A stretch of DNA of 64,000 nt from Lewinellaceae bacterium (GCA_020636275.1 JACJYD010000001.1:744001-808000), one strand, 5' to 3'. Shown: positions 1-9,351, counted from the stretch's first letter. Notes: a model not told the origin generated them from the sequence alone. Numbers and translations are program-made.

Positions 1-900
1 GTTTTGGATTTGGCAGCCGGAAGCACCTCGGATGATTTCTGTATTCGTGTGGAAGACGATGTTTTTCAGACGGGCTCCAGCGGGGCGACAGTGAGCGACA
101 AGGTCGTTGATCGCACATGGTTTGTTAATGAAGGAACCGCAGGAGGAAGCACTGCTACCTTAACTGTAACCTGGAACAGTGGTGAAGCATTGGGTACTTT
201 TGATCCTTCGGCGTGTTATATCTCTCATTATTCAGGATCAGGCTGGAATGGGTACACACCTGGAAATGCGGGAGCAGGGCCAACCTTTTCCATTTCTCGA
301 CCTGCCCTTTCTTCCTTCTCGCCATTTGCCGTGGCGAGCGGCACCGCACTCCCCGTCACCTGGCTCTCCTTCCGCGCTACCCTCGAAGGCGACGACGTGC
401 ATCTCACCTGGTCCACCGCCTCCGAGTCGAACAACGAAGGCTTCGATGTGCAGCGCAGCGCCGACGGCAAGGATTGGGAAACCATTGGCTTTGTACCGGG
501 CACAGGCACGACAAGCGAAGTGCATAGCTACGATTATACTGACTCTTCACCCTTCACCCTTCACTCTTCACTCGCCTACTACCGCCTCGCCCAACGCGAC
601 TTCGACGGTACCACCGACTATTCCCCCATCCGTGTGATCGAACTGAGCGGCGCCCAGGGCGGCATTCGCGTCTATCCTAACCCCACGGATGAGGAGGTGA
701 CGATCTCGTTTGCCGAGCAGACGGATGTACGGGGCACAGTACAGTTATTTAACCAAAACGGCCGGAAGGTCGGGGAATATGCCATCCCGCCGGGCACGGT
801 CGATTATCAGGTGCGCGTGGCGCAGCTGGCGAGCGGCACGTACCTGCTCAAAGTGAAGGTAGGGACGAAGGAGTGGACGAAAAGGTTGGTGGTGGAGTAG
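1..900 (+). CDS. T9SS type A sorting-domain protein, 5' end outside window
   Basis: The frame is open from base 1, so the N-terminus and signal peptide lie outside the window. After about 110 residues of unrecognised beta-rich sequence comes the module shared by all five cargo genes here: LPVTWLSFRA, then TWSTASESNNEGF and a DFDGTTDYSPIRV stretch. A T9SS type A sorting domain follows, with YPNP near residue 226 and the basic end KEWTKRLVVE. Such domains direct proteins through the outer membrane by the type IX system, after which they are usually cleaved and anchored or released. The segment TDSSPFTLHSSL comes from a short tandem DNA repeat (about 544-573). Function beyond secretion is not recognised. 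Confidence 0.85.
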   Translation, partial: VLDLAAGSTSDDFCIRVEDDVFQTGSSGATVSDKVVDRTWFVNEGTAGGSTATLTVTWNSGEALGTFDPSACYISHYSGSGWNGYTPGNAGAGPTFSISRPALSSFSPFAVASGTALPVTWLSFRATLEGDDVHLTWSTASESNNEGFDVQRSADGKDWETIGFVPGTGTTSEVHSYDYTDSSPFTLHSSLAYYRLAQRDFDGTTDYSPIRVIELSGAQGGIRVYPNPTDEEVTISFAEQTDVRGTVQLFNQNGRKVGEYAIPPGTVDYQVRVAQLASGTYLLKVKVGTKEWTKRLVVE

Positions 901-943
901 TATATTAGTTTTTAAGTTTATAAGGTTATAAGTTTTGAAGGGC

Positions 944-983
944 GGGCGCATGGCTTAGGGCTGTGCGCCCGTTTGGCGTTTTT
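944..983 (+). terminator. Stem-loop terminator after first T9SS gene
   Basis: A GC-rich stem (GGGCGCATGGC pairing imperfectly with GGCTGTGCGCCC) is followed by GTTTGGCGTTTTT, 44 bases after the stop codon. A very similar hairpin follows the next T9SS gene, which supports a terminator role. It is preceded by a T/A-rich repeat (about 905-937) related to copies at 2876 and 11294. I see nothing else in the rest of this 297-base gap except AT-rich promoter-like sequence close to 1198. Confidence 0.6.
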
Positions 984-1197
984 GCACCCGCCTCTGATAA
1001 GACCCGCACAAAAGTGCCTTACCGGAGAGTGGTGTTATTTTTTTAGGAAAGGGTATTAAATATTGAGATTTTGGTTCACTCGCAACTTTTAAGACTTTCA
1101 TTTGTCCCTCATTTTGGTTAATTTGCCTGCTTAATTGCGAAAAAAACGAATTCTACCCTTTAGTATTTAATTTTAAAATATTTGTAACGATTTTACA

Positions 1198-2874
1198 ATG
1201 AATCGAATAGTTATTTTTTTTATTGTTTTCATTTTCGGAATTTCGTTAGATGGGTTTGGACAAGCTACTTATGAATCTAAAAGTGGAGGAGGAGCTTGGA
1301 GTTCCACAGGAAGTTGGAAATTAGCTCAAGGGTCATTGCCTGATTCACCTAGCGATGGTATCCCCGATGCAAATGACAATGTAATTATTAATAATGGTGA
1401 TTTGATTTCTGTGAGTAGTTTACAAGCCTGTGCATCAATAATCATAAAAGGGAATAATGGACAAAATGCAACCCTTAGTATTTCCGGAGGAACTCTTGAT
1501 GTTGGTGGAAACCTATCAGTTGAAATTTCAGGAGGGAGTTATTATGGCTTCGTAACAATGAGTTCAGGAGGTATTCTGAATATCTTAGGAACATTTGACA
1601 GTAATGCAAGTTTCACTCCAGGGGATGGAACGGTTAATTATTATAGCACCACTACTCAATCTATAAAAGCGACTACTTACTACAATTTGACGTTTTCAGG
1701 TGGTGGGACTAAGACTTTTACTGGGGCTGCTATTGCAACAAATAACCTCACAATTTCGGATGGAAGTAAGATCGATTTGGCCAATTTTAATTTTACTCTT
1801 ACCGCCTTTAGCGCTACATCTCTAACACATAATAGTGGTTGGATGTATGGAGGAGATTTTACACGGTATTTCGATGTGGTTACTTTGGGAGATGGTGACG
1901 CTGCAGGTCTCTTCCCAATTGGTTCTGCAACTGATTATAGGCCTTTCTATATTTCCCCGACTGCAGTTCTTTCATTAGGGGGGGCCATTACAGTCTCCCA
2001 CACTGATGCGGCGGGTGCAGTTGATGTTTCAATTTCTGATGGTGGGAATACGATCGTCCGCAGGACAAACTTATATTGGACTGTTTCTGTTTCAGGGTTT
2101 GTTATTGGTTGGAACTTTAATTTGCATGCTGAAGGGACAGGTTTGGGAATTATCGGAGATGTTGGAGACCTTACATTAACACAAGCTAATAGTGTTGTTG
2201 GCTCCGCTGGTACAAATGGTGGAACTACCTCCAATCCAATAATAAGGAGAACAGGTCTAACACTTTCAGAAATTTCAAATGATTTTTATGTTGGATCTAT
2301 AGACGCAATCTCCTCCCCCCTCCCCGTCACCTGGCTCTCCTTCCGCGCTGCGCTGACCGAAGATGGCAACGCCAACCTATTCTGGTCCACCGCCTCTGAA
2401 TCGAACAACGAGGGCTTCGACATTCAGCGCAGCCTCAATGGCCGTAACTGGGAAACGATCGGGTTTGTAGCGGGCGCCGGCACGACGAGTGAAGTGCAGA
2501 GCTATACATACACGGATAATTCACTCTCCACTTTCAACTCTCAACTTGCCTACTACCGCCTCCAGCAGCGCGATTTCGACGGAACCACCGACTACTCCCC
2601 CGTGCGGGTACTCGAACTGAGCGGTGAAGCAGGCGGCATCCGCGTCTTCCCCAATCCAGCCAGTGAAGTGGTGACCATCGCCTTCTCCGAGCCCACCGAG
2701 TCGCGCGGTTCGGTCAAATTGCTCACCCAAAATAACCGCCTCATTGTGGAACAGGTCATCGCTCCCCAAACCACCGAACACCAACTGCGCGTTGCGCCGG
2801 TGCCGAGCGGCACCTACATCCTGAAAGTGAAGGTGGGGAATAAGGAGTGGACGAAGCGCTTGGTGGTGGAGTAG
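1198..2874 (+). CDS. T9SS type A sorting-domain protein with AT-rich beta-helix-like N-terminal region
   Basis: 558 residues. A signal peptide (residues 1-22: a hydrophobic run IVIFFIVFIFGISL and a likely cut after GFGQ) precedes a glycine/serine/threonine-rich region (about 25-365) starting WSSTGSWK and containing repeated NLTIS/TLSISGG strands, as in secreted beta-helix or adhesin-like cargo. From residue about 372 the common module begins (LPVTWLSFRA), then the sorting domain (FPNPASEVVTIAF, ending KEWTKRLVVE). The N-terminal two thirds is visibly AT-rich and the C-terminal third GC-rich, with an abrupt change near 2310, suggesting an acquired N-terminal part joined to a resident secretion module. 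The substrate is unknown. Confidence 0.85.
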   Translation: MNRIVIFFIVFIFGISLDGFGQATYESKSGGGAWSSTGSWKLAQGSLPDSPSDGIPDANDNVIINNGDLISVSSLQACASIIIKGNNGQNATLSISGGTLDVGGNLSVEISGGSYYGFVTMSSGGILNILGTFDSNASFTPGDGTVNYYSTTTQSIKATTYYNLTFSGGGTKTFTGAAIATNNLTISDGSKIDLANFNFTLTAFSATSLTHNSGWMYGGDFTRYFDVVTLGDGDAAGLFPIGSATDYRPFYISPTAVLSLGGAITVSHTDAAGAVDVSISDGGNTIVRRTNLYWTVSVSGFVIGWNFNLHAEGTGLGIIGDVGDLTLTQANSVVGSAGTNGGTTSNPIIRRTGLTLSEISNDFYVGSIDAISSPLPVTWLSFRAALTEDGNANLFWSTASESNNEGFDIQRSLNGRNWETIGFVAGAGTTSEVQSYTYTDNSLSTFNSQLAYYRLQQRDFDGTTDYSPVRVLELSGEAGGIRVFPNPASEVVTIAFSEPTESRGSVKLLTQNNRLIVEQVIAPQTTEHQLRVAPVPSGTYILKVKVGNKEWTKRLVVE

Positions 2875-2908
2875 TTTTTAAGTTTATTAGGGTATACGTT
2901 TTTAAAAT

Positions 2909-2947
2909 GGGCGCATTGCTTTGAGGCGATGCGCCCGTTCTCATTTT
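2909..2947 (+). terminator. Stem-loop terminator after second T9SS gene
   Basis: GGGCGCATTGC and GCGATGCGCCC form a near-perfect stem around TTTGAG, followed by GTTCTCATTTT. It lies 35 bases after the stop codon and matches the hairpin at 944 in sequence and position. Confidence 0.65.
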
Positions 2948-3020
2948 GGGAAGTGACTTATTCCTGTTTTTCAGTCAAATACAAAACGGGTGTTTTTATA
3001 AAAAAAGCACTCCCCCGCTT

Positions 3021-4724
3021 ATGAGAAAACTATACCACCTCCTGACAGGGGCTACCGTCCTGGTTGGCCTGTACAGCTATCCTTCTTTTGCCCAATCCAC
3101 ACCTGCTCCTGGCGATATTGTCTTTACCCACGCTTGCTCGGGGGGCGGGGACATTTGTGAATTTCTAACCCTTAAAAGACTGGATCTGAGTGGCTTGGCG
3201 CTTACAGATCGAAGCCTCTGCGCGTCGGGAAAGTTTTTTGACAACAGTGGGAGTGAAGGGGTCACATCTGCCGGTTTTTTCAGCACCCTGACCGATGTGC
3301 CGGCCGGTACATATGTTCGGGTTTCAAAAACCAATGGAGGAACAAATGAAACCGCTACCAATGATGGAGTCGTTACGTTTTATGGTAGTAATCTGAACAT
3401 TGCTTCGAACGGTGATCAGTTTATCCTCTACACGGGCACGCCTACTGTGGTGGTCGGCACGAGCAGCTGTCCGGGTACGTATACGCATGTGTTTGCCGCC
3501 GGCATTAATGTGGCTAATACGGATTGGATAACAACAGGCAATCCCACTTCCACCACTTCCTATGCGCCTGGTACCTCTTCGGATTATGATACCGGAAATT
3601 TTGACAATAACCAGATCAACCCGGGAACCTTCCTGCCTGGAAATGCCGCCGCTATCCGGACTGCCTGCACTACGTCGGGTAATTGGCAGGGGGCAGATGG
3701 GGGCAGTACATACACTTCCTTTACCCTGAAAAATATCCAATTCAACAAATCCAATTATAGCACTGGAACGGCGTCTTATTCGACTACGCCCACTTCCGCA
3801 ACGATCAACCTCTCCAGCCTGGCATTCTCGGGCGCCGACGCGAACACCCGATATCTGGTCCTGATGCGGGCCAATGCCACTTCTGATTTGCCGGCCGATC
3901 GCTTTACAAGCTATTCCGGGATCAATACCGATTTTACACTGGCTCCGAATGTGGTCACTACTTTCACTCCGACTGATCTGGCCCCTGGCTCAGCCCCGGT
4001 TGCCGGCAATGGCAAAATGGTCTATTTCGGTTACGGCCTCCCCTCTTCCCTCACCCTGACCGGGCTCAATACCACCACAACGGCCTATTACCTGAGCGTA
4101 TGGGCTGTCAACGGGAATGGGTATAGCGCTAATTTGAGCTCCACCTTCTATACGCTCTCTATCGGCACGGCTCTCCCCGTGACCTGGCTCTCCTTCCGCG
4201 CCGCGCTCGAAGGCGACGACGTGCACCTCACCTGGTCCACCGCCTCCGAATCGAACAACGAAGGCTTCGATATCCAGCGCAGCGCCGACGGTAAGGATTG
4301 GGAAACCATTGGCTTTGTACCGGGAGCAGAAACAACAAGCGAAGTTAAGAGCTATGATTATACTGACTCTTCACCCTTCACCCTTCACTCCTCACTCACT
4401 TACTACCGCCTCGCCCAACGCGATTTCGACGGCACCACCGACTACTCCCCCGTGCGTGTGATCGAACTGACGGGCGCCCAGGGCGGCATCCGCGTCTATC
4501 CCAACCCTGCGAATGAATTGGTGACCGTCGCATTTAGTGAACAAACTGACGTCAGGGGCATGGTGCAGTTGTTTGACCAAAACGGCCGGAAGGTCGGGGA
4601 ATACTCCGTCCCGCCGGGTACGGTCGATTATCAGGTGCGCGTGGCGCAGCTGCCGAGCGGCACCTACCTGCTCAAAGTGAAGGTAGGGACGAAGGAGTGG
4701 ATGAAGCGGTTGGTGGTGGAATAG
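3021..4724 (+). CDS. T9SS type A sorting-domain protein, possible lamin-tail-like N-terminal region
   Basis: I chose the ATG at 3021 because it gives a proper signal peptide (MRKLYHLLTGATVLVGLYSY, cut after SFAQ); the in-frame TTG at 2946 would place 25 unlikely residues in front. The mature N-terminal region (residues 26-190) starts GDIVFT and has FLTLKRLDLSGLALTD and DVPAGTYVRVS, weakly like lamin-tail-type beta-sandwich domains of secreted proteins. The shared LPVTWLSFRA module begins near residue 385, and the protein ends with YPNPANELVTVAF and KEWMKRLVVE. The TDSSPFTLHSSL repeat-derived peptide is present. It is probably a surface-exposed or released protein; its ligand is unknown. Confidence 0.85.
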   Translation: MRKLYHLLTGATVLVGLYSYPSFAQSTPAPGDIVFTHACSGGGDICEFLTLKRLDLSGLALTDRSLCASGKFFDNSGSEGVTSAGFFSTLTDVPAGTYVRVSKTNGGTNETATNDGVVTFYGSNLNIASNGDQFILYTGTPTVVVGTSSCPGTYTHVFAAGINVANTDWITTGNPTSTTSYAPGTSSDYDTGNFDNNQINPGTFLPGNAAAIRTACTTSGNWQGADGGSTYTSFTLKNIQFNKSNYSTGTASYSTTPTSATINLSSLAFSGADANTRYLVLMRANATSDLPADRFTSYSGINTDFTLAPNVVTTFTPTDLAPGSAPVAGNGKMVYFGYGLPSSLTLTGLNTTTTAYYLSVWAVNGNGYSANLSSTFYTLSIGTALPVTWLSFRAALEGDDVHLTWSTASESNNEGFDIQRSADGKDWETIGFVPGAETTSEVKSYDYTDSSPFTLHSSLTYYRLAQRDFDGTTDYSPVRVIELTGAQGGIRVYPNPANELVTVAFSEQTDVRGMVQLFDQNGRKVGEYSVPPGTVDYQVRVAQLPSGTYLLKVKVGTKEWMKRLVVE

Positions 4725-4730
4725 GGCGGT

Positions 4731-4904
4731 TTTTCGCACTCACCCCCGGCCCCTCTCTCCTCCAGAGAGGGGAGCTTTTTGAGCTTAACACCACAATATC
4801 TGACCTGCAACACTTTTGCACAATGAAGGGAAAAGAATTGATTTCTCCCAGTGCCAAGAGCTCCCCTCTCTGGAGGAGAGAGGGGCCGGGGGTGAGTGCG
4901 AAAA
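4731..4904. repeat. 174-bp element with 46-bp perfect inverted repeats
   Basis: Bases 4731-4776 are the exact reverse complement of 4859-4904 (46 of 46), around an 82-base loop. The arms begin TTTTCGCACTCACCCCCGGC on the left. It starts 6 bases after the stop codon of the upstream gene. Related arms occur at 62259-62416, and a similarly built element lies at 60093-60270. It could be a non-autonomous MITE-like element or a bidirectional terminator; no transposase is nearby. Confidence 0.8.
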
Positions 4905-4976
4905 TCGCGGATGCACAGAAAACCCCCACTCCTCCTGTGAAATCCCCCCTTCTCCCCTCTCTTTTTCAAAAAAAAG

Positions 4977-5342
4977 ATGACCTACGCCGAAATACTAACC
5001 TTTGCCCGTGAACTCCGCAAAAGGCAAACCCCTGCCGAGCAGAAATTTTGGAAGCAGGTGAGAGGAAGGCGTTTTGAGGGGAAGAAATTTTTGAGGCAAC
5101 ACATTATCAAGCATGCGATGGATGGGAAAAAGGAAGCCTTTTTCATCGCCGACTTTTACTGCCGGGAGAAAAAAGTGATCGTGGAAATAGACGGCGGCAT
5201 TCATCGCACCCAGGTGGAATACGATCAACTCCGGCAAGAGGTCCTTGAGAGAATGGGATATCGGGTAATCCGCTTTAAGAATGAAGAAGTACTGGAGAAT
5301 TGGGAAAAAGTGGAGCGAATTTTACTCGAATGGATAGCCTGA
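4977..5342 (+). CDS. DUF559 endonuclease-domain protein
   Basis: 121 residues, the usual size of stand-alone DUF559 proteins, which belong to the very-short-patch-repair/PD-(D/E)XK-like nuclease superfamily. Diagnostic features are RKRQTPAEQKFWKQVRGRRF at about residue 14, then FIADFYCREKKVIVEIDGG (acidic D and E-x-D of the putative active site) and HRTQVEYDQLRQEVLERMGY with FKNEEVLEN near the end. The cellular role of this family is not established. It sits alone between T9SS genes, 72 bases after a large inverted-repeat element, which is a typical place for a mobile accessory gene. Confidence 0.85.
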   Translation: MTYAEILTFARELRKRQTPAEQKFWKQVRGRRFEGKKFLRQHIIKHAMDGKKEAFFIADFYCREKKVIVEIDGGIHRTQVEYDQLRQEVLERMGYRVIRFKNEEVLENWEKVERILLEWIA

Positions 5343-5484
5343 GTGCGCTCCCTTCTTTGGATGAATAAATAAGGATAGGTCCAAAATTACCACTCCCTAT
5401 TGATTTGCTACCGTTTTCTTTCTAAATTGTACCTTTTACCGAAAAGCCGGTAATTTGTGCTAGAGAGAAAACGACCCCCGAACT

Positions 5485-7320
5485 ATGAGAAAACCAAACA
5501 CCTTCTTTTTGGCCCTTCTGTTGGGCCTATGTAGTTTTTTTGCCCACAGCCAGGTATTGCAGCAACTTCCCACCAATTTTCTTTCCCAGGGCGACCTGTT
5601 CGGCCAGTCCGTTGCCATTAATGGCTATGGCAACTATATTGTGGTAGGTGCGCCTTTTCATCGCGATTATGAAGATGCGCAGGACCAACAGGAAGGCGTA
5701 GCTTTTGTATATACCTATTCGGGCGGCGCCTGGATCTTGCAGGATACGCTTAATAACCCCTTTTTGGACGATATGGCAGCTCTGGGCTCGGCCGTCGGCA
5801 TCAATACCGACGGTACCCTGGCGGCGGTGGGCGCTTCGGGAGAAAAAAATAACCGGGGCGATGCCCGCCTTTTTAAACGTATCGGTTCGTCCTGGGCCAT
5901 GTTACCGGCTTTGGTCCACAGCGGTAGCCCCGGTAACCAAACAGGGGCCGGTCCGGGCGACCACTTCGGCGCGTCGATCGCGCTCGACGGCTCAGGTTAT
6001 TACATGGCTGCAGGCTCTCCAACTTTCCAAAATGCCTATGGCCGGGCGAATGTATGCTACTTCAATTCGGGGAGTAATACCTGGAATTATGCATCTTTGG
6101 AAAACCCCGACCAGGATAAAGGCGACTATTTCGGGGTCTCCCTCGCTATCGATGTCACCGGCAACTACCTGGTGATCGGGGCGCCGGGCGACGATCCGGC
6201 CAACAACAACCAAACCGATAACTACGGGGCCGTTTATTACTACAAACGCGATCCCATGACCCAAAATACCTGGAATCTCGAACAGGTGATCAAACCGCTG
6301 AGCTTGCAGTCCCAAAGCCAATTCGGCTTTGCCGTCGACCTCAACCGGACGGGCGACAGCCTTATCGTCGGCGCCCCCGGTCACAACGGTACAGGCGCGG
6401 CTTTTTTGTTTAAAAAACTCAACACGGGCCTCTGGATGCAAACAGATCTGATCACGCCCCATAATCCCGTGGCGGGCGACCAATTTGGTAGCAGTGTTTC
6501 CCTTTCGGGAGATGGCGACATCGCCCTGATCGGCGCCCCCCTGCGCGATACAGCCGCCATGATTGACCTCGGAGCGGCCTTCCTCTTCAACTACGTAGAC
6601 CCCGGTGTCGAGTGGAGCCAATTCAAAAACCTCAGCTTGCCTCCCGGGTATGAAGCAGGGGAAACCTTCGGCGCCGCCGTTTCTATCGCCAATAATCTCT
6701 TTACCGGCGTCATCGGCTCGCCCTTTCGCAGCCTCAACCGGGGCGCGGCTTTCGTGGTGCTGCCCACTGCGCTTCCCGTCACCTGGCTCGACTTCCGCGC
6801 CGAAGTCACAGGCGAAGATGTGCTCCTCACCTGGTCCACCGCCTCCGAATCGAGTAACAAAGGCTTCGAAATCCAGCGCAGCACCAACGGCCGGGACTGG
6901 GAAAGGATCGGTTTCGTTCCTGGAATCGGGTCTACCAGCGAGGTGCAAAACTACGATTATACTGACTCTTCACCCTTCACCCTTCACTCTTCACTCATCT
7001 ACTACCGCCTCGCCCAACGCGACTTCAACGGCGCCACCGACTACTCCCCCATCCGGGTCGTACAGATCCAGTCCGCCGGCGGCATCCGCGTCTTCCCCAA
7101 CCCAGCGAATGAGCTGGTGACCGTCGCATTCAGCGAACCTACCGACGTCAGGAGCACGGTGCAGTTGTTCGACCAAAACGGCCGGATGGTCGGGGAATAC
7201 TCCGTCCCGCCGGGCACGGTCGAATATCAGGTGCGCGTGGCGCAGCTGGCGAGCGGCACCTACCTGCTCAAGGTGAAGGTAGGGACGAAGGAGTGGATGA
7301 ATAGGTTGGTGGTGGAGTAA
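5485..7320 (+). CDS. T9SS cargo with seven FG-GAP repeats (beta-propeller)
   Basis: 611 residues. Signal peptide MRKPNTFFLALLLGLCSFFA, cut after HSQ. About seven FG-GAP-type repeats follow, roughly one every 55 residues, each with the pattern FGxSVxLxxxGxxxxVGAP; examples are DLFGQSVAINGYGNYIVVGA, GDHFGASIALDGSGYYMAAG, KGDYFGVSLAIDVTGNYLVI and GDQFGSSVSLSGDGDIALIG. Seven repeats fit an integrin-alpha-like seven-bladed propeller. The shared LPVTWLDFRAEV module starts near residue 429, and the sorting domain ends KEWMNRLVVE. The next gene has the same architecture, so the pair are probably duplicates that diverged. Likely role: a surface protein for binding or adhesion (inference). Confidence 0.88.
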   Translation: MRKPNTFFLALLLGLCSFFAHSQVLQQLPTNFLSQGDLFGQSVAINGYGNYIVVGAPFHRDYEDAQDQQEGVAFVYTYSGGAWILQDTLNNPFLDDMAALGSAVGINTDGTLAAVGASGEKNNRGDARLFKRIGSSWAMLPALVHSGSPGNQTGAGPGDHFGASIALDGSGYYMAAGSPTFQNAYGRANVCYFNSGSNTWNYASLENPDQDKGDYFGVSLAIDVTGNYLVIGAPGDDPANNNQTDNYGAVYYYKRDPMTQNTWNLEQVIKPLSLQSQSQFGFAVDLNRTGDSLIVGAPGHNGTGAAFLFKKLNTGLWMQTDLITPHNPVAGDQFGSSVSLSGDGDIALIGAPLRDTAAMIDLGAAFLFNYVDPGVEWSQFKNLSLPPGYEAGETFGAAVSIANNLFTGVIGSPFRSLNRGAAFVVLPTALPVTWLDFRAEVTGEDVLLTWSTASESSNKGFEIQRSTNGRDWERIGFVPGIGSTSEVQNYDYTDSSPFTLHSSLIYYRLAQRDFNGATDYSPIRVVQIQSAGGIRVFPNPANELVTVAFSEPTDVRSTVQLFDQNGRMVGEYSVPPGTVEYQVRVAQLASGTYLLKVKVGTKEWMNRLVVE

Positions 7321-7439
7321 TATCCCGCCAAGGGTTGATTTCTGTCATTGCCCCGCGTTCGGCTTTTTTGTAGTTTTCTCGGCAAACGAAAATCCGCCTT
7401 CTTCCGGAAGCGGATAGGGCGGATGTAAATCCCCCGGTT

Positions 7440-9293
7440 ATGAGAAAACTACACACCATTGCCCTGACCCTGGGCCTGATGGCCATTTATCCCTTTTTTC
7501 TGAATGGCCAGATCACGAAAATTCAGCCTGCTGTTTTACAAGCTAACGACCATTTCGGCGCTTCCGTCGCCCTGAATGCCGATGCGACCTACATGGTCGT
7601 CGGCGCCCCCGATTCACTGGCTACGGCCGAGAGTGGGACGGGGTATGTTTTCTTTAAAAGTGGAGGAACCTGGGGCCTGCAGGGCCCCCTCACCGACCCT
7701 GCGTTGGATGGGAATGCCAAATTGGGAGCCGCGGTCGCGATCAATGGCGCTGGTACCCGGGTCGCCCTGGGTGCGCCTTTTCAGGAAAATAACAATGACG
7801 GAACGGTGGTCCTTTTTGAACGGAGCGGGACCAGTTGGGCAAAGGCCGCAGCCCAATTGACGCAGCTCTCGGGTTTTACAAACCCCAGCGATTACGCCGG
7901 TTCGGCAGTAGCGCTTGATGGAAGCGGAAATTATCTGGCGATCGGCATTCCGGGCTTTGACCAGGGAAAGGGAGAGATCGCAGTCTGTCATTACGATGAG
8001 ACGGTCGTACCGGCAGCCTGGTCCTGTGTGGAAATCGTAAATCCTGGCGGGGCGGGTGGCGATAAGAATGATCTGTTCGGGGTCTCGGTATCCCTGAATG
8101 CGTCGGGCGATGTGCTGATCGTTGGCGCCACGGGAGAAGACAATGCCAACCCGGTCAGCAATGTGAACTATTACGGCGCCAGCTATATCTTCCGTCGCAC
8201 AGGAACCAACGATTGGACGACCATTGCGCCTGTAAAACTGCCCGAGCCCGCCGGTTTGAATGCCACGACCCGGCTCGGCAAATCGGTCGATATCAACGCG
8301 GTTGGCGATGTAGCCCTTGTCGGCGCTCCCGGGTATATGGACAAGGGCGCGGCTTTTGTCTATAAATACGAATTGGGCGCCTGGCAAACGCCCGTCACTA
8401 TCCAGCCCACGATGTGCATTAGTACCGGCGACCTGTTCGGGTGGAGCGTATCCATCGATGGAAGCGGCCAGCACGCCTTCTTCGGCGCTCCGGGCAACGA
8501 TCCCATTCTCAGCGGTCAGCCCCTGGTGAACAGCGGGGCCTTGTTTACCTTCAAGACCGTGGCCGGCGTCTGGACCATGGATCAAAAGATGTGCCTGCTC
8601 CCCGGAAATACCGGCGCAGGCGACCTGCTGGGCGCTTCCGTCTCTCTGGCACAGGATGTCCTCTACGGCGCCGCCGGCGCTCCCAAACTGGACGATACCG
8701 GAGAACAAGACGCCGGAGCGGTCTACGTTTTTGAAGAAGTCGCCCTCCCCGTCACCTGGCTCTCGTTCCACGCTGCCGTAGTTGACGATGGCGTCCTCCT
8801 CACCTGGTCCACCGCTTCCGAGTCCAACAGTGAAGGCTTCGGCATCCAGCGCAGCTACAACGGCTGGGACTGGGATTCGATCGGTTTCGTAGCAAGTAAA
8901 GGAGCAACGAGCGAAGTACAAAACTATGCCTTCACTGACCCTTCACCCTTCACCCTTCACTCTTCACTCACCTACTACCGCCTCCAACAGCGCGACTTCA
9001 ACGGCGCTATCGACTATTCCCCCATCCGGGTGGTACAGCTGGACGCTCAAAGCTATATCCGGGTCTATCCCAATCCAACCGATGATTTTGTCACCATTTC
9101 CTTTGCCCAGCCCACCGAGAGGCGCGGCAGCGCGCAGTTGCTGACCGCTTCGGGTCGTCTGCTCGTCGAGCAGGTCATCCCGCTCAATACCGTCGATTTT
9201 GAGTTGCGCGTAGCGCCCTATCCGGCGGGGGTCTACTGGCTGAAGGTGGTGGTAGGAGGTGAGGAGTGGATGAGACGGGTGATAGTGGAGTAG
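7440..9293 (+). CDS. T9SS cargo with seven FG-GAP repeats (beta-propeller), paralogue
   Basis: 617 residues, same layout as the preceding gene. Signal peptide MRKLHTIALTLGLMAIYPFF with a likely cut near LNGQ. Seven FG-GAP repeats occupy about residues 35-430, for example NDHFGASVALNADATYMVVG, KNDLFGVSVSLNASGDVLIV, TGDLFGWSVSIDGSGQHAFF and AGDLLGASVSLAQDVLYGAA. LPVTWLSFHA starts the shared module near residue 438. The sorting domain has YPNPTDDFVTISF and ends EEWMRRVIVE. The tandem-repeat-derived peptide (DPSPFTLHSSL) is present here too. It is the last of the five cargo genes before the AbiE cassette. Confidence 0.88.
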   Translation: MRKLHTIALTLGLMAIYPFFLNGQITKIQPAVLQANDHFGASVALNADATYMVVGAPDSLATAESGTGYVFFKSGGTWGLQGPLTDPALDGNAKLGAAVAINGAGTRVALGAPFQENNNDGTVVLFERSGTSWAKAAAQLTQLSGFTNPSDYAGSAVALDGSGNYLAIGIPGFDQGKGEIAVCHYDETVVPAAWSCVEIVNPGGAGGDKNDLFGVSVSLNASGDVLIVGATGEDNANPVSNVNYYGASYIFRRTGTNDWTTIAPVKLPEPAGLNATTRLGKSVDINAVGDVALVGAPGYMDKGAAFVYKYELGAWQTPVTIQPTMCISTGDLFGWSVSIDGSGQHAFFGAPGNDPILSGQPLVNSGALFTFKTVAGVWTMDQKMCLLPGNTGAGDLLGASVSLAQDVLYGAAGAPKLDDTGEQDAGAVYVFEEVALPVTWLSFHAAVVDDGVLLTWSTASESNSEGFGIQRSYNGWDWDSIGFVASKGATSEVQNYAFTDPSPFTLHSSLTYYRLQQRDFNGAIDYSPIRVVQLDAQSYIRVYPNPTDDFVTISFAQPTERRGSAQLLTASGRLLVEQVIPLNTVDFELRVAPYPAGVYWLKVVVGGEEWMRRVIVE

Positions 9294-9307
9294 TTGATTT
9301 TCTTTTA

Positions 9308-9333
9308 TTTGTTTCTAAAATTCTGTATTTTTG
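9308..9333 (+). promoter_or_regulatory. Bacteroidota-type promoter for the AbiE cassette
   Basis: TATTTTTG at 9326-9333 matches the Bacteroidota -7 box (TAnnTTTG), with a TTTG at 9308-9311 as a possible -33 element. It lies 19 bases before the start codon of the antitoxin-like gene. Confidence 0.5.
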
Positions 9334-9351
9334 TAGAATTATAGAAATGAA

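Noticed and set aside
2946..3020. TTG start giving 25 more residues to the third T9SS gene
   Set aside because: The ATG at 3021 begins a normal signal peptide; the extension would hide it.
4697..5011. 104-codon frame across the inverted repeat
   Set aside because: Most of it is translated inverted-repeat DNA; no start context and no family resemblance.
5992..6948. 318-codon minus-strand frame opposite the other FG-GAP gene
   Set aside because: Same reasoning: antisense shadow in GC-rich repeats.
7614..8921. 435-codon minus-strand frame opposite an FG-GAP gene
   Set aside because: Shadow of the coding strand; no recognisable motif, and the plus strand has a signal peptide and sorting domain.
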